DNA of 64,000 nt, taken from NCBI GenBank assembly GCA_027625915.1, contig JANTQA010000036.1:1731501-1795500 (forward strand), in the 5' to 3' direction. Below, in pieces: positions 1 to 11,465 of this stretch. Numbering within the stretch: the stretch's first letter is position 1; the number at the start of each line of letters is the position of its first letter. The notes below the pieces were generated by a model, which saw only the letters and a program-made list of their open reading frames with translations, was not told where the DNA came from and searched no databases. The stretch is from Anaeramoeba flamelloides. Its lineage: Eukaryota > Metamonada > Anaeramoebidae. Position numbers and translations under genes: made by a program.

Positions 1-245
1 GAATGATACTACAATTAATTTGATTCATTTATGAATAATTCTTGAAATTTTTTGTGCCCTTTTATTTGAAAAAGAGTTTAGTTCTACGATTTTGAAAAGT
101 CGCTTGCCGAGAAAAAAAGATATTCTATATTAAAAATTTTAAATAAATTTAACAATGAATTTTAGTTTCATTCAACTATGTGATATTTAATTTTAATAGA
201 TATTAACTAATAGTTTTAAAAGTACTTTGCCCCATCTCAAAAAAC

Positions 246-246
<1 letters not shown>

Positions 247-287
<41 letters not shown>
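247..287. repeat. (TA)n microsatellite
   Basis: About 40 nt of uninterrupted alternating TA. Similar tracts lie at about 4,243-4,306 (interrupted, inside the BUD23 intron), 9,933-9,956 and 62,951-62,987. Confidence 0.95.
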
Positions 288-344
288 CTATAAATTACAA
301 ATAATTAAGATTTCATGTCCTCCATTTTTAACGATTCTTTTGAA

Positions 345-1040
345 TTAAAAAAAACCTAAAGATGCTTTTCTTGTATTTTTCTGTTTTATCTCGAAAATCT
401 ATTTATTTTTCAAATAAAACAGAAAACTCTGGAAAAAATAACAACAAACTACCAGAATTCAAAATAATTGAGGTAAATATTTGATGATACTCCATTCTTT
501 AAAATTCACAAAAAGCAAACAGAAATTGTTTATTTAAATTGAGAAATAAATAGAAAAAAAAATAGATTTTTCCAATTAAGAAATTAAAAAAAAAAAAATC
601 CCACGACTGCTTTCTTGAGGTTTACTGTTTTATTTTTTAAGTGTTCTAGCTTTTTTTTGGGGGGTTTCTATTTTATCTGGAAAATCTCTAGATTTTCGTT
701 ATTTTTTTTTTTTTACTTTTAAAAATAAACTGAAAATTTATTAAAATTTTCAGTTTATTTCAAAAAGGAAAAAAACCTAGAACACTTCACAAATAAATAG
801 AAAACTCAAAAAAACCCAAAGAAAATCTATTAATTTTCCCAAGGATAGGAAACTCTCGAAAATCTAACAGCAGTTTTCCAGGATTCAAAAGAATTAAGTA
901 CAATCAAATATTTTACCCAATTCTTTTAAATTCTAGTAAATTTAAGGGTTTTTTTTATATTTTCTGTTTATTTCCAAAATTAAAAAAAATCTACCGGAAA
1001 ATCAAAATAAAAAAATATTTTTTTCAGTTTAAAAGGATAA
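345..1040. repeat. AACCTAACG-family palindromic repeat, copy A (degenerate)
   Basis: Inverted arms surround a core that reads as a near-perfect palindrome (about 700-780, halves AAATAAACTGAAAATTT and AAATTTTCAGTTTATTT). It is flanked by the family modules CTAGAACACTTCACAAATAA and AATTCAAAAGAATT. The same modules recur at 22.6, 23.3, 39.0 and 56.8 kb. This copy is diverged; several AACCTAACG modules read AACCCAAAG or similar. No coding capacity is visible, so it is probably a non-autonomous foldback element. Limits are approximate. Confidence 0.65.
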
Positions 1041-1300
1041 AAATTTCTTTAATAGTCAAAATAATTTGATCTTTATTTGGAAAATATTTATTAAATTTAA
1101 AATACTATTAAAATATAATAAAATGCTTTTTCAAATATTTGATTATAAACTCTTTGAAGAATTTTTTACTATATAAACTTGTAAAATATGGAAAATTAGA
1201 TTTCCAACTTAAATTGTATAATATACCCAAAACTAATTCATTAATGGACTCTTATTAACCTATAATGTCTATCATAAGTTAAGTTTTTGAAAAGTAAAAA
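1035..1300 (+). repeat. dispersed ~265-bp repeat, partner at 45.04-45.31 kb
   Basis: By eye this segment aligns in direct orientation with 45,040-45,310. Shared landmarks are TTCTTTAATAGTC near the start, AAAATATTTATTAAATTTAA in the middle, and a CTCTTATTAACC block followed by TATAAGT near the end. No terminal repeat or coding potential is seen and the family is unknown. The two copies are clearly diverged. Confidence 0.55.
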
Positions 1301-3605
1301 ACAAATAAATTTTTAATTTTTTTTTTTTTTTTGGAAATTTTTTCTTGATTGTGAAAGATTTATTTTTTTCAATTTCAAACAAATTGTTTACTTTTAATTT
1401 AAAATCATTTTTATTGAATTTCACACAATTCATAATCATTTTGAAATAATCTGGATTTTCCAAAATGAGAATTTTGATATATACTTGAAGTTATAAAAAA
1501 GTGTAAAATGGGCAAAATTTTAATTTTTTTTTTTGAAGAAAAAAATTTTTTATGTATATTTTCGAGGAATGTTGAGCGCATCCTATAAGATAATAAATAA
1601 GATACAAAATAATCCAAATAAGAAGTTCAAAAAAACAATAAAAAACAAAAATAAAAATAGGTCTTGATAAAATACATTGTTTTTTTTTCAATTCAAAAAA
1701 TAATTACAAAACAATATTAGCTTTATATTCGGGAAAAATACCTTTAAATAAAAAAAATGCCTTTTTTGATTAATTATAGTCATGCATTAAAAATATTGTA
1801 GGCTGTATTTATTTTTTTAAAAGAACTTGAAGTTCTTGAAATTATTATATTCTTATTATTTAAAATTATAGTTACATGTTACTAATGAATTCAAATAAAT
1901 GGTGTAAAATTTTATTTCAATTCCTGTTTCAGATTCCATTAATTAAGTGAAATAAAAAATTGTACATTTTTTAAAAATAAAAATATAATTATATACAATA
2001 ATAAAACTGATCAACTGAGTAGAGTTTTTTTAGAAATAATAAGTGCTCAAATGAGAATTAATGTTTTAGTATAAATACATCGTTTAACTTTTATTTTCTT
2101 TATTTTAATTGTTTACAGATTATTCCAGTATATTTTTATAAATTTCCAATTCATTATTGTTCATTCAAAAAGTTGTAACAATGAATTACAAGCCACTTTT
2201 TTTTAGGGTGTTTCATATCTTGTCAATTACATAATTCATATCTAACTCTTGTTATTTGATCCCAATTATTTTGAGAATACTTGTTAAAAACTCAATTCTT
2301 ATAAATACAACCCAATTGTGGAAATCACATATTTTGAAATTTTCAAATATTAAAATCATTTTTTCACATTTTTTTACATTTTTGTTTTTTTTTTTTCATT
2401 TTTTCAATAAGATTTAAATATTTTGTAATAAAAAAAATATTGTAAAATCTATTATCAAATAATGAAAACGTTTAATTCGAATGTTATTGAAACAGTAAAA
2501 AAGATTATCGAAATAATCTTATTGTTTCTAATGCAATTTACATTGGGCCTTCAATTGAAGATCAAAATGAACATCATTATTCTTATTTTCAAAGTTTACC
2601 CAAGAATTTTGAGTTTTTCCATTTTTAAGAGAATTTATTGATTTATTAGTCTTATTTCCATCGATTGAATACTATTCTCTAAAGTATAATATTCATTTTA
2701 TTTCTTATTAGTTCTCCAAAGGCTAATTATAAAAAATAATTAATTACAAGACAAAATCATATTGCCACACTTGACTGAAACAACCTTAATATTTTAGAAT
2801 AACATTTTAAAAGACATTGAAAAATATTTTATTCTGATTCAATGAATCAAAAAAAGTATTTTGTATTTGAAAACCAAAAATCAATTATTTTTTTAAAAAA
2901 GAGTCATTTGATTCCATTTCAAAGTTGAATAATTTTCTTATACGGAATAATCATAACAGCAACAATATTTACTAAAAGATAATAATAACTAAAATCTCAA
3001 AAAGAAAAACCCCAAATATTTGTTTTTTTGAACATATTAAATTCTTTTTAATAATTTTAAAAAAAACTATTTATTAATTATTAAATTTTGAAGCATGATG
3101 GTAATATTTGAAAAGCCAACTTAAACAAGAAATAAGTTATAAGTTGAAATTTATCATTGAAATAAAAAAAGAATCATTTAACTTTTTTTTCGAAAAAGAA
3201 TCGAAATGAGAACTCTGTTAATCTCCTTCATTCGAAAAAAATTTTTTTCAGATCAAGCGAAGCAGATTATTAGTAATTGAAAATCGGAAATGCAAACAAA
3301 AAACACAAAAAAAAAAGTTTTAAATATTTTCCAAAATCAAAATTATTTCCAATTTGAATGGAATTGTATTATGGAAAATATTTTAACTTTTTAATTGTAT
3401 GAAAAATTTTGAATTCTAGTTTAAATAAAGAAGGGATTTATCTCAAAAATCAAAATTATTGATAACTTTTATTATTATTCAATATTATTTCTCTTATTTT
3501 AAATTATAAAAATCCAAATAAAATAAAATAATTATTATAAAATCTAGAAAAAACTTTTTTAAATGGTTAATCAAGAATAATCATCATAATTCAATAATTT
3601 GTTTA

Positions 3606-6600
3606 TTACCATCTATCTTTTCGTTTTCTGCCAGTAAATTTTGAATCTGGTCTAACCTTGTGTCCCTGTTTCCGTTGTCTTTCCTTTTTCCTTAATATCC
3701 ATTGCCTACTCTTTTTCCTTGGTTTCCAATTTCTTTTTTTCCTTTGATTATTTTGATATTTCTTCTTATATTTATCTTCCACAACATATTGTACAACATC
3801 TTTTTGTGAAAGATTTTCACCGCCGCCAAGCCCTTTCGGAACCTGCTTGATAGTTGTTGAAGAGAATAAAGTTAGGAAAAATTTTTTAGCACGTGTCGAT
3901 TCAGGATAATCAACAACTAACCCACCAGTAAATCCAGATTTTGTGGCTGCTGTTGTAATCATTTCTATTTGATCGGGGCTTTCGGGATAAAATTGAAAAA
4001 TTGCTCTGGTATCACGAGATAGGCATTTATATAACGATGAAAAAAAAGTAGATAAGCGTTTAAATGGGATTTCGGTTTTTTTATTTGAATAGCATAACCA
4101 TTGTAGCGATGAAATTGCAATTGCGCCATCAAATACCCCTGTTCGGAATGGTAATCCTTGGCCCATATCTAATAAAATTTTATCACCAATAGTATTTCTT
4201 TGTACTGCAATATCTATAAAAAAAAGTAAATTCATATATTTACGTATATATCAATATATATATATATATATATAAATATATATATATATATTTATATAAT
4301 ATTAATAAAGTTAAAATATTTAATTTATCATTGAATCATTTAAAAATAATAATAATAATAATAAATTTTATCTTAAGAAGATCGTTATTTGTAAAAAAAT
4401 TGTTACAAAAAAGTTTTTAAAGAATCTATAAAACAGTGGATAAACTTAAATATACCTATTTTTAGAACAATTTTAAAAACTTTTTTCTCTTTCCGTTTTT
4501 GAGAAATACTGCTATTTTTCAATTAAAAAATGAAAAAAAAATTATTTCAATTCCCCAAAAATTGTCTTCCGTATTAAAAAGAAGAGAAACAATAAAAGAT
4601 CTTTGGTAAACCAATTAAAAAGGAAAAGATTTTCACAAATTCAATGAAAAGTGAATTATTTTTTTTTACACTAATTTGCTGTACTCTTATTGGACTTTTA
4701 AAAGAAATTTTCGTTTTTTTTTAAATTAGAATTTGACAGTATTATAAAAAGTTTTTTTTATCATGCTTTTTTAAAATAACTTTAAAAGAAAACCAAAAAT
4801 AAAAATTAAAAGATTTTACTAAAATCCAAAAATCTTAGAAAACTAAATTAAGTTTCAAATACTTCTAATAACTTCGTCTATTTCAGACGCTTTCGTTGAA
4901 TAAGAAGTCTCAAATCTAGTCACTTTAAAGTTCCCTCTTTAACAGATTAGAAGAATCTTTCATTTAACCCTGAACAATAAATAAATTCCAAAAATTTGGA
5001 CAAAATTAAAACAGTTGAAAGAATAAAAATACAAGAGCTTACACTGAAATTTGGAAATAATATTGAATTTACAAACTATTTTTATCATTTTTTGTCTTTT
5101 CTGTTTTGTTTTCATTTCCTTTTTTTCGAGTTACGTAATTCTGTTTCGTTAGATCTGGGAATTTTTTTCCAATGACGAAAAATAAGGTTAGAGTTGAGTT
5201 TGTTAAATTGAAAAATCATATATAATTAGTTGGTAGTATCTTATTATTTGATCTATCAATAATTGTAGGTGAAATTTCCAACAAATTTACCAATACATTT
5301 TTTGTTACAGTCGTTTTATCATTATTTTGAACTCACCTGTTTTTATTTTTTAATTTTATATTTTTTTCTTTTATTTGCATAAAAATGATTACGATAAAAA
5401 GATTACTACTACTGATCACTTAAATGTGGTTTAATATTATGTTTGGAAAACAAAAAATCTTTCGATTTTTTTGATCTATTTTAGGTTTTGAGTGTGGACA
5501 AATTTTTGGGATGAAGTTTAGAAGAAAGTTTTTACTCATCTCCAATTACAAACATTAATGGACAAATTGGTTTTAAATAAATCTGAATTAATTTGAAATA
5601 ATTTGATATGAATAAAATGATTTCTGAGTGAAAAAAAAAAAAAAAAAAAAAAAAAAAACAAAATCTAATTTGGAATTTTGTTTCACTAAATTTTAACAAC
5701 TACGTTAGCAATTGAAAATTTGATGACTGGTGTGTTTAAAAGAGGGTTTGGTGGTGGGCAAATCTCACAATTATTTATTCAGTGAGATCTAAGTAGGAAA
5801 AAAATGAAAAATTTGAAATCATTTTAATTAATTTAAGACACTAGTCTCTATTATTATTTTTTTTGACCAATTTCTAAATAAGGATTCAGGTTTTCGAAAT
5901 ATGTTTAATATTGAGAATAAACATGGGTTTCAAATCTTAGTAATTTGCAAAACTTTTCTCAATCTCTATTAAATTTAGGTCAAGAAATTTAATAGAGATT
6001 AGTCCCTTAAAATAATTTTAAATAAGACTTGAAATGTTTCACAAAATTTTTGTAAATTTCAGCGATTCACATTTGAGTTGAAATTGATATACTAAACCGT
6101 GGTTGTGTTGTAAATTAATAAAAATTTTCTCTTTTTTATTTTGTTTTTTTGAAATGAAAAAAATGATTTTGGAGAATAGAGATATTTGCAAAATTGTACG
6201 TTTGTGTTTTAATGATTTTTTGGATCAAACAGGGTTTTTGAATGAATAAAATTAAATCTCTACAGCAATTTTATAAAAGAGAATACTTTTTTTATTTTTT
6301 AGATTGAAAGAATTAAAACTTTTATAAAGTTTTCGAGTTAATACTAGTATTTGCATAACCAATAGGGGTTTAAAAATTTCAACTTTTTTTTCCATATTTT
6401 TCTTTTATAAATCGATTTTTCAAACAAGTAGGTTGTAATTTATGGTTCTCTATTTGAAAAAAGAAATCAGTAAAATGGAATTTTCAAAGAAGTAGTCTTG
6501 TGGTTTGCGCCCCAGTTTGAAAAAGGAAATTGAAAATAAAGTTAAAATTTTTTCCCATTTATTATTCAAATAACGTAAGAGCGAGGACTTTTATTTTTGA

Positions 6601-7727
6601 AAAATGCTTTTCAACCCACTCCAACCTCTATTTGAGATTTAAAAGTTGAGTCTTCACTTGTTAAAAGGGCTGTAGAAAACAAAAAATTGTTTTTGTTTAA
6701 TAATTTTTGTCTGTAAAAAGTTTTGTTATTGTTGGTGTGATCATGAATTTTGGTCAAATTTGAAGCCCTTTTCACTTTATTTAACATCACCTCTTTCCCA
6801 TATATGGTGCAAATACCAGTGTTCTATTTTCAATAATCTTTTGTTTTACAAATCCGATCAGGAGGGAATTCTTTACTGAAAAATTCAACAAAAAGAATAT
6901 AAAATATGTTCGTAAGTGATTTTTTTACAATTTGTGACATAGTCTTTTAAAACGTTCCATTTTAAAAAAGATTTCAAAAACCAACGTACTTTTATCGTTT
7001 CATTGAATTTTAAAGTAAAATAATTCGGAATTCAAAGTTGGTTTAAAAATTTACAAAAAGGGTCTAAAAAGAACTAATTTTGTCAACATTGTTGGATTTA
7101 TTGGAATTGTGAAAAAACAAAAAATTGTTCCCTGTCTAAACATCAGAAAACTATTTGTAACTGAAAAAAAACACTTTAAAAAAAAGAAAAGGAAGTAAAA
7201 ATTAAACAAAAACGTAATCACCAACAAAAGAAAAAAAAAAAAAAAAATTATGATAGTTTACCGAGCATTGATTCACTAATATCAATTCCAACCCACTTGT
7301 GGCCATTTTGAGTTAAAACCTGACCACTCAAACCAGATCCACAGCCAAGATCAAGTATAAAAGAAGATTTTCTTCGGTTTTTGAGTGATTCCAATTCCTG
7401 TTCTAAAGCAAGCAATTCTTCATCTTCAGAATTTTGCTCATCTTCAAAAGGAGAATCACTTTCATAGCTTCCTTCACTTTCTAATTCAGTACCCTCATTT
7501 TCTGAAGTGTTCTTAGTTTCAATTTTGGACAATTTGTCTTCAATTTTCTCTAAAACTGGGGCTAATTCATCATTTTCTGGTGGATCTTCTGGGATATTTA
7601 ATAATTGAAGAGAACGTTCAGTCATTTTTGTTTGAATTTTGATAATTCGAGTATTACGTGCATATTTTTTTGCCTCTTCGTTGTTATAATAAATTTCTGG
7701 TGGATTTTCTTTTTCTGGTCGAGACAT
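3606..7727 (-). CDS. BUD23: 18S rRNA (guanine-N7)-methyltransferase BUD23/WBSCR22, two exons
   Basis: Exons read 7727-7262 and 4213-3606; the intron 7261-4214 has GTAAAC donor and TTATAG acceptor, phase 1. The spliced product is 357 aa. BUD23, with TRMT112 as partner, methylates a guanine at N7 in 18S rRNA and aids 40S maturation in nucleus and nucleolus. The N-terminus (MSRPE..PPEIYYNNEEAKKY) is diagnostic. SAM motif I, ILDLGCGSGLSG, lies at about residues 124-136. The second exon continues with LLDMGQGLPFR, the AISSLQWLC motif, FYPESPDQ and SGFTGGLVVDYPES. The basic tail ends in DSKFTGRKRK, the family C-terminus. The protein is longer than the ~280-aa human enzyme because an acidic Glu/Ser-rich insert (about residues 45-118) precedes motif I. 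The intron interrupts the post-motif-I segment (SML|DIAVQ). Identity is very sure and splice sites are sure from frame and alignment. Confidence 0.95.
4214..7261 (-). other. 3,048-nt intron of BUD23
   Basis: This is a GT-AG intron on the minus strand, far longer than the 91-143-nt introns of RTF2 and the sirtuin. It contains a complete ~528-bp terminal-inverted-repeat element (4985-5512), an interrupted TA tract near its 3' end, an A-rich tract around 5,632-5,658, and copies of a motif resembling TTTTCCCATTTATTATTCAA near 6,550. No nested gene was recognised. Confidence 0.9.
4985..5512. mobile_element. CCAAAAATTTGG-family MITE, copy 1 (in BUD23 intron)
   Basis: A 528-bp non-coding element. 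Its left end, ATTCCAAAAATTTGGAC, is the inverted match of the right end GGACAAATTTTTGGGAT. The interior aligns by eye along its whole length with copies at 28,039-28,557 and 54,185-54,700. Shared blocks include TTTTGTTTTCATTTCC, TCGTTAGATCTGG, TTTGATCNATCAA and CAAATTTACCAAT. It has no ORF of note. Target-site duplication is not evident, so the superfamily is unknown. Confidence 0.85.
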
Positions 7728-7861
7728 TGGGAGTTTGAATAATTCTTAAAAAAATGAAATATTTATGAGAAAAATGGATTGTAATTGTTTAATTTTTCCC
7801 TTCAAAATATTATGTAGAGAGGTTGACAAAAATGTATTCAATAGTTTATATTTTTTTTCAG

Positions 7862-8117
7862 ACATGAGTCTTCATGGGACTTGAATAATTTAATGTTTCA
7901 AGATGCAAAATCTGGAGAACACCAAAGTTTAGTATTTAAATGGGATAGAATTTCAACCACATATCTTTTTTTTCATTCCTTAAATAGGATTTTCATTAAG
8001 ATTCTCGAGCCAAAAATATATACAATGTATAACAAAAAAAGAATTTACAAAATAAATCTAGATCATACATTTTTATTTAGGACTTTGAAAAATCTTTTAT
8101 TGATAAAAATGGAATAA
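7862..8117 (+). pseudogene. orphan exon-like ORF, unrecognised
   Basis: After a pyrimidine-rich acceptor-like sequence (TTTTTTTTCAG ending at 7861) the frame stays open to 8117. The first part has a protein-like composition (HESSWDLNN..FQDAKSGEHQSL..KWDRIS), unlike the Phe/Lys noise elsewhere. No ATG opens the frame at its beginning; the first in-frame ATG is at about 7,893. It lies divergently from BUD23, about 135 nt from its start codon. It may be an internal or terminal exon of an undetected gene, a captured fragment or a decayed transposon gene. I do not recognise the family. Confidence 0.3.
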
Positions 8118-8317
8118 AAAAATGAAAAGGAACTTTTATCCCTTATTTATTCAACAAGTATCAGTATTTCAAGTCAATTTTTTAATTTACTAGGGAGACT
8201 CCAAACTTTTGAGAAAACTCAATAGCAATTTTTCAAAGATTTTGACTTTTACAATCAACTATAAAAGAATTCTGAAATGCTGCGAAAAGTTTTTTAGATC
8301 TAATAATTGAAAATTTA

Positions 8318-8400
8318 TTTTTAGAAGAATAATAGATTAAACTCATAGAATATGTTCTATTTCTTCAATAAAACTGTACCCCTTTGACTTAAAAAGAGTT
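8318..8400 (+). repeat. fragment of the GACTGAAAAAGAGTTTA repeat family
   Basis: An ~80-nt segment matching the right ends of the copies at 33.4-34.0 and 40.4-41.0 kb. It has AGAAGAATAAT, AAACTCATAGAATAT, TTCTTCAATAAAACTG and a final CTTTGACTTAAAAAGAGTTT. Only this end is recognisable here. Confidence 0.7.
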
Positions 8401-9359
8401 TAATTTTGTATATATATAATTATTAATTCGAAATAGTTTTATTTGTTCAAAAATCTTTAAAAAAATTGAGCAATAATATAAAATCTATTGGATTATTATT
8501 CCCTTTAATAATTAGGAATAAACATCTGCAAATATTTGACCATAGTTTTTTAATTTTTCGTAAAAGAAAATGGGAAATTAGACAAAAATATTATGGATGT
8601 AAATAAGTCTATTTGAAATATATCAACCCCTTCAACTTGATAATATTTGTATTAAAATTTTTGATATAAATTGGTTTAAAATAAGTTTTTTTTTTGTTTT
8701 TCGAATTATTTTTCAAATTGATAGTATCAAAACATTTTGCGAGATCAATCTTTATAAGATATATTTTATCATTTTCTTTTTCATTATTTGATCAAAATTT
8801 CCTATTTTATAATTAAATTCGGTGTGCTGGTATTAGAGTTTCTTAAAAATTGTTAAAAAGGTGTTTTTTAGTTGTTTAAAAAGTTTAGTACTTTTTTTCG
8901 ATTTTCTGGTATTTTCGGGGATATTTAATAGATACTTCTATGATCAATTATTGATTAGTCCAATAGCTGAAACCTTCAACTAATTTTAGTTGGGTTCTTC
9001 TATTTTAAAGAAATCATTATTATTTTAACATAATTGGTTGAAAAAAAATTTGGATAAAACAAACTAAACAGGTTACTTAATTCAAAAAATGAAATGAAAA
9101 CAATAAAACTAAAAAGATAAAAAAATGATTTTTATATTTTACAAAAACCAAAATTAGAAGTAATTTGAATTTAATCATATTATAGTGATTCTTTGAACTG
9201 TTAGGAAAATTGTGATTTTTATTTTTATTACTTAGAAAAAGGAGTAATTTAGGACAATTTTATTAATGAAAAAAAAAAAAAATGAAGAAGATAAATAATT
9301 AAAATATCAATATAAAAAATAATAAAATTATTTACATAAATAAGTTGAATACTATCCAC

Positions 9360-10680
9360 TGTAATTTATTTTTCTAGGATTTGAAAGGATTAGGTAAAAA
9401 AAAATTACTTTAACTAAATTCTTTCAAATTCAGAAAACCATAGTTTGCTTTTTTTTTTATTTTGTAAATTCAAAAACATGTTTGAAATTTTCTTTTTATT
9501 CGTATTCTTTTAAATTCTGAAAAATTTAGGAAACTTTTGTTGGTTTTTCCAGAATTTAAAAGAATCGAGAGCAATATTAGATTTTTCTCAATTTTTTTCA
9601 ATTGTGGAAAACCACTTTAGGTATTTTTTAATTAAAGAAATAAAAAGAAAATTTCTTAATTTTTTTTTACTTCAACAAATTAAAAAAAATAAACCTAGGC
9701 AGTTAATGGTACTTGATGAAACTTCCATTTTAATTCACAGAGACGAGCAAGAACAGGATAGAAAGATTATTGTTCCAGATAAATTTTCGACAATTGGTGA
9801 TTAATATTTATAAAAGCTGTTGTTAGGTTTTTTTTATTTTTAAAAAATTGAGTAAAATCTAAGATTTTACTAAATTCATTTAAATAAAAAAACTTAGAGA
9901 CTACCACTCAAAGTGGGGACACGAGGTACTCCAATATATATATATATATATATATTACCATTTTAAGTATTTTTTATTTTCACTTTATTTTTATTATTTG
10001 TGGATTTTACATTAATTTTTCTGACTATAAGAGCTTCGATGAGAAATTCACCACAAGAGCAATCAATTTCAAATTTTTTATTAATTATTTAAAGTTTCCA
10101 TTTTATTCTTTGGAACTATAACTTTTTCATATAGTTTATTATCTAGAATTTTTGATAATTTTTTTTTAAATTTGATTCTGATAAATTTATATCTTCCACA
10201 ATACCAAATGAAATAGTTTATGTTTTTGTAATACTAAGTACAATAATCACATTTATTACAATTTTCCATTTTTTAAAATGTATTGTCTTCAAATTTATTT
10301 TTTTAAAAAATATGAATATCTATTAACTACATTTATAAAAGTTCTAAATTTGGGAAATGATGTTTTTAATTTAAATTTCAAATAATTTTTTATTCGTAAG
10401 TTTAAAATTTCATTTTTGATAGTTTTTTAGTATTCTTGTCGAGTGTTACAAAGCACCTATAATTTTTTTTTGTAATTTGTTGAAGAAAAAAAAATGAAGA
10501 AATTTTCTTTTTATTTCTTTAATTAAAAAATACCTAAAGTGGTTTACCTCAATTTAAAAGAATTGAGAAAAATCTTAGATTTTTCTCTATTCTTTATAAA
10601 TTCTTGAAAATCTAAAAAAGTTTTCAACTTTCATTATTTTTCAAATTATTTAGGTATTTTTTTTTAATCTTTATTCATAA
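9360..10680. repeat. degenerate palindromic repeats of the AATTCAAAAGAATT type
   Basis: Repeated short inverted modules occur here: about 9,375-9,440, 9,500-9,600, 9,836-9,890 and 10,550-10,615. Each pairs a half like AATTTAAAAGAATTGAG with its reverse complement. The stretch 9,580-9,690 is roughly the inverse of 10,450-10,600 (both contain AAAGAAAATTTCTT and TTCAACAAATTA on one strand or the other). Together they resemble an old foldback element with unrelated DNA between the arms. Limits are approximate. Confidence 0.5.
9689..9804 (+). pseudogene. short orphan coding-like segment
   Basis: Between the inverted arms an open frame reads LMVLDETSILIHRDEQEQD and continues with a KIIVPDKFSTIGD ending before a stop at 9802-9804. 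The charged, varied composition is gene-like. The upstream part of the same frame falls in repeat sequence, so a full ORF is unlikely to be real. It could be a C-terminal exon (an acceptor-like CTAGGCAG precedes it) or DNA carried by the flanking foldback repeat. An Asp-Glu pair before a Thr recalls DDE transposases, but that is too little to assign. Confidence 0.25.
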
Positions 10681-11465
10681 ACCATAAAAGTACTCTGTTT
10701 TCCAAATATTTATTTCTTTATTGGGGTTATAGTCATATTTAATAATTTTTATTAGTTTTTTATATTCTATTTATTAAAGTTTTTTGAGTAAATTTCCATT
10801 GTCTTTGGTTGATAATTATTTTTAATAGGTAAGAAATTGATTTCATTTCAATATCCGAAGACAGGAGTAGATCTTTGAAATCTAAATATCTTTATAATAT
10901 CAAAATTAATTGGTATATGGTAAATTGTGATTCTTTTAAACTATTGTAACAGGTCAAAAATTTAGAATTTTCGTTTAATGATAATTCAAATTAACAGAAA
11001 TAACTAACTACTAGATTTGTATGGAGCACATGAAAAAAATAACTTACTAATGAGTATTTATTTGAGATCATTTTAAAAGGTATTCCAGTTTTTGAAAAAT
11101 TATTTCAAAAACATTAAAATTTTCCTATATAAAACAAATTGAAAAACAAAAAAAAAAAGAATTTTAGGAAAAGTAAATGGTTTTCGTTTTATTCTTTAAA
11201 AGTTTTTTTTGAAAAATTATTTGATAAAAAAATTAAAATTTGGTAAAAAACTTTAATTTTTTTAAAAAAAAATTATTATGATATTAGGTATACTGTATAA
11301 AATTAAAAAATAAAAAGTCAATAAAAAAAAATCATTTCATAATATAAAGAAAAGGAATAATATTTTAAACTATTCTTAATTAATAATCAAATAAAAAAAA
11401 AAAAAAAAAAAAAAAAAGGATGAAAATATGATAATTATTCGAATCAAAACGTCAAAAAAATTTTT

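Larger units (their letters stand above)
1..3605. other. gene-free AT-rich stretch
   Basis: I see no supportable gene here. The open frames on either strand are short, Phe/Lys/Ile-rich and match nothing I recognise. The stretch holds a TA microsatellite, a palindromic repeat cluster of the AACCTAACG family and a ~260-bp dispersed repeat, each listed separately. From about 1,300 to 3,605 I see only AT-rich DNA with homopolymer tracts. Confidence 0.6.
7728..11465. other. intergenic region between BUD23 and the HECT gene
   Basis: Holds an orphan exon-like ORF (7862-8117), a fragment of a dispersed repeat (about 8,318-8,400), degenerate palindromic repeats (about 9,360-10,680) with a second orphan ORF (about 9,689-9,804), and a TA tract at 9,933-9,956. 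The first ~130 nt upstream of BUD23 are its presumed promoter and 5' UTR. I see nothing else I can name. Confidence 0.6.
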
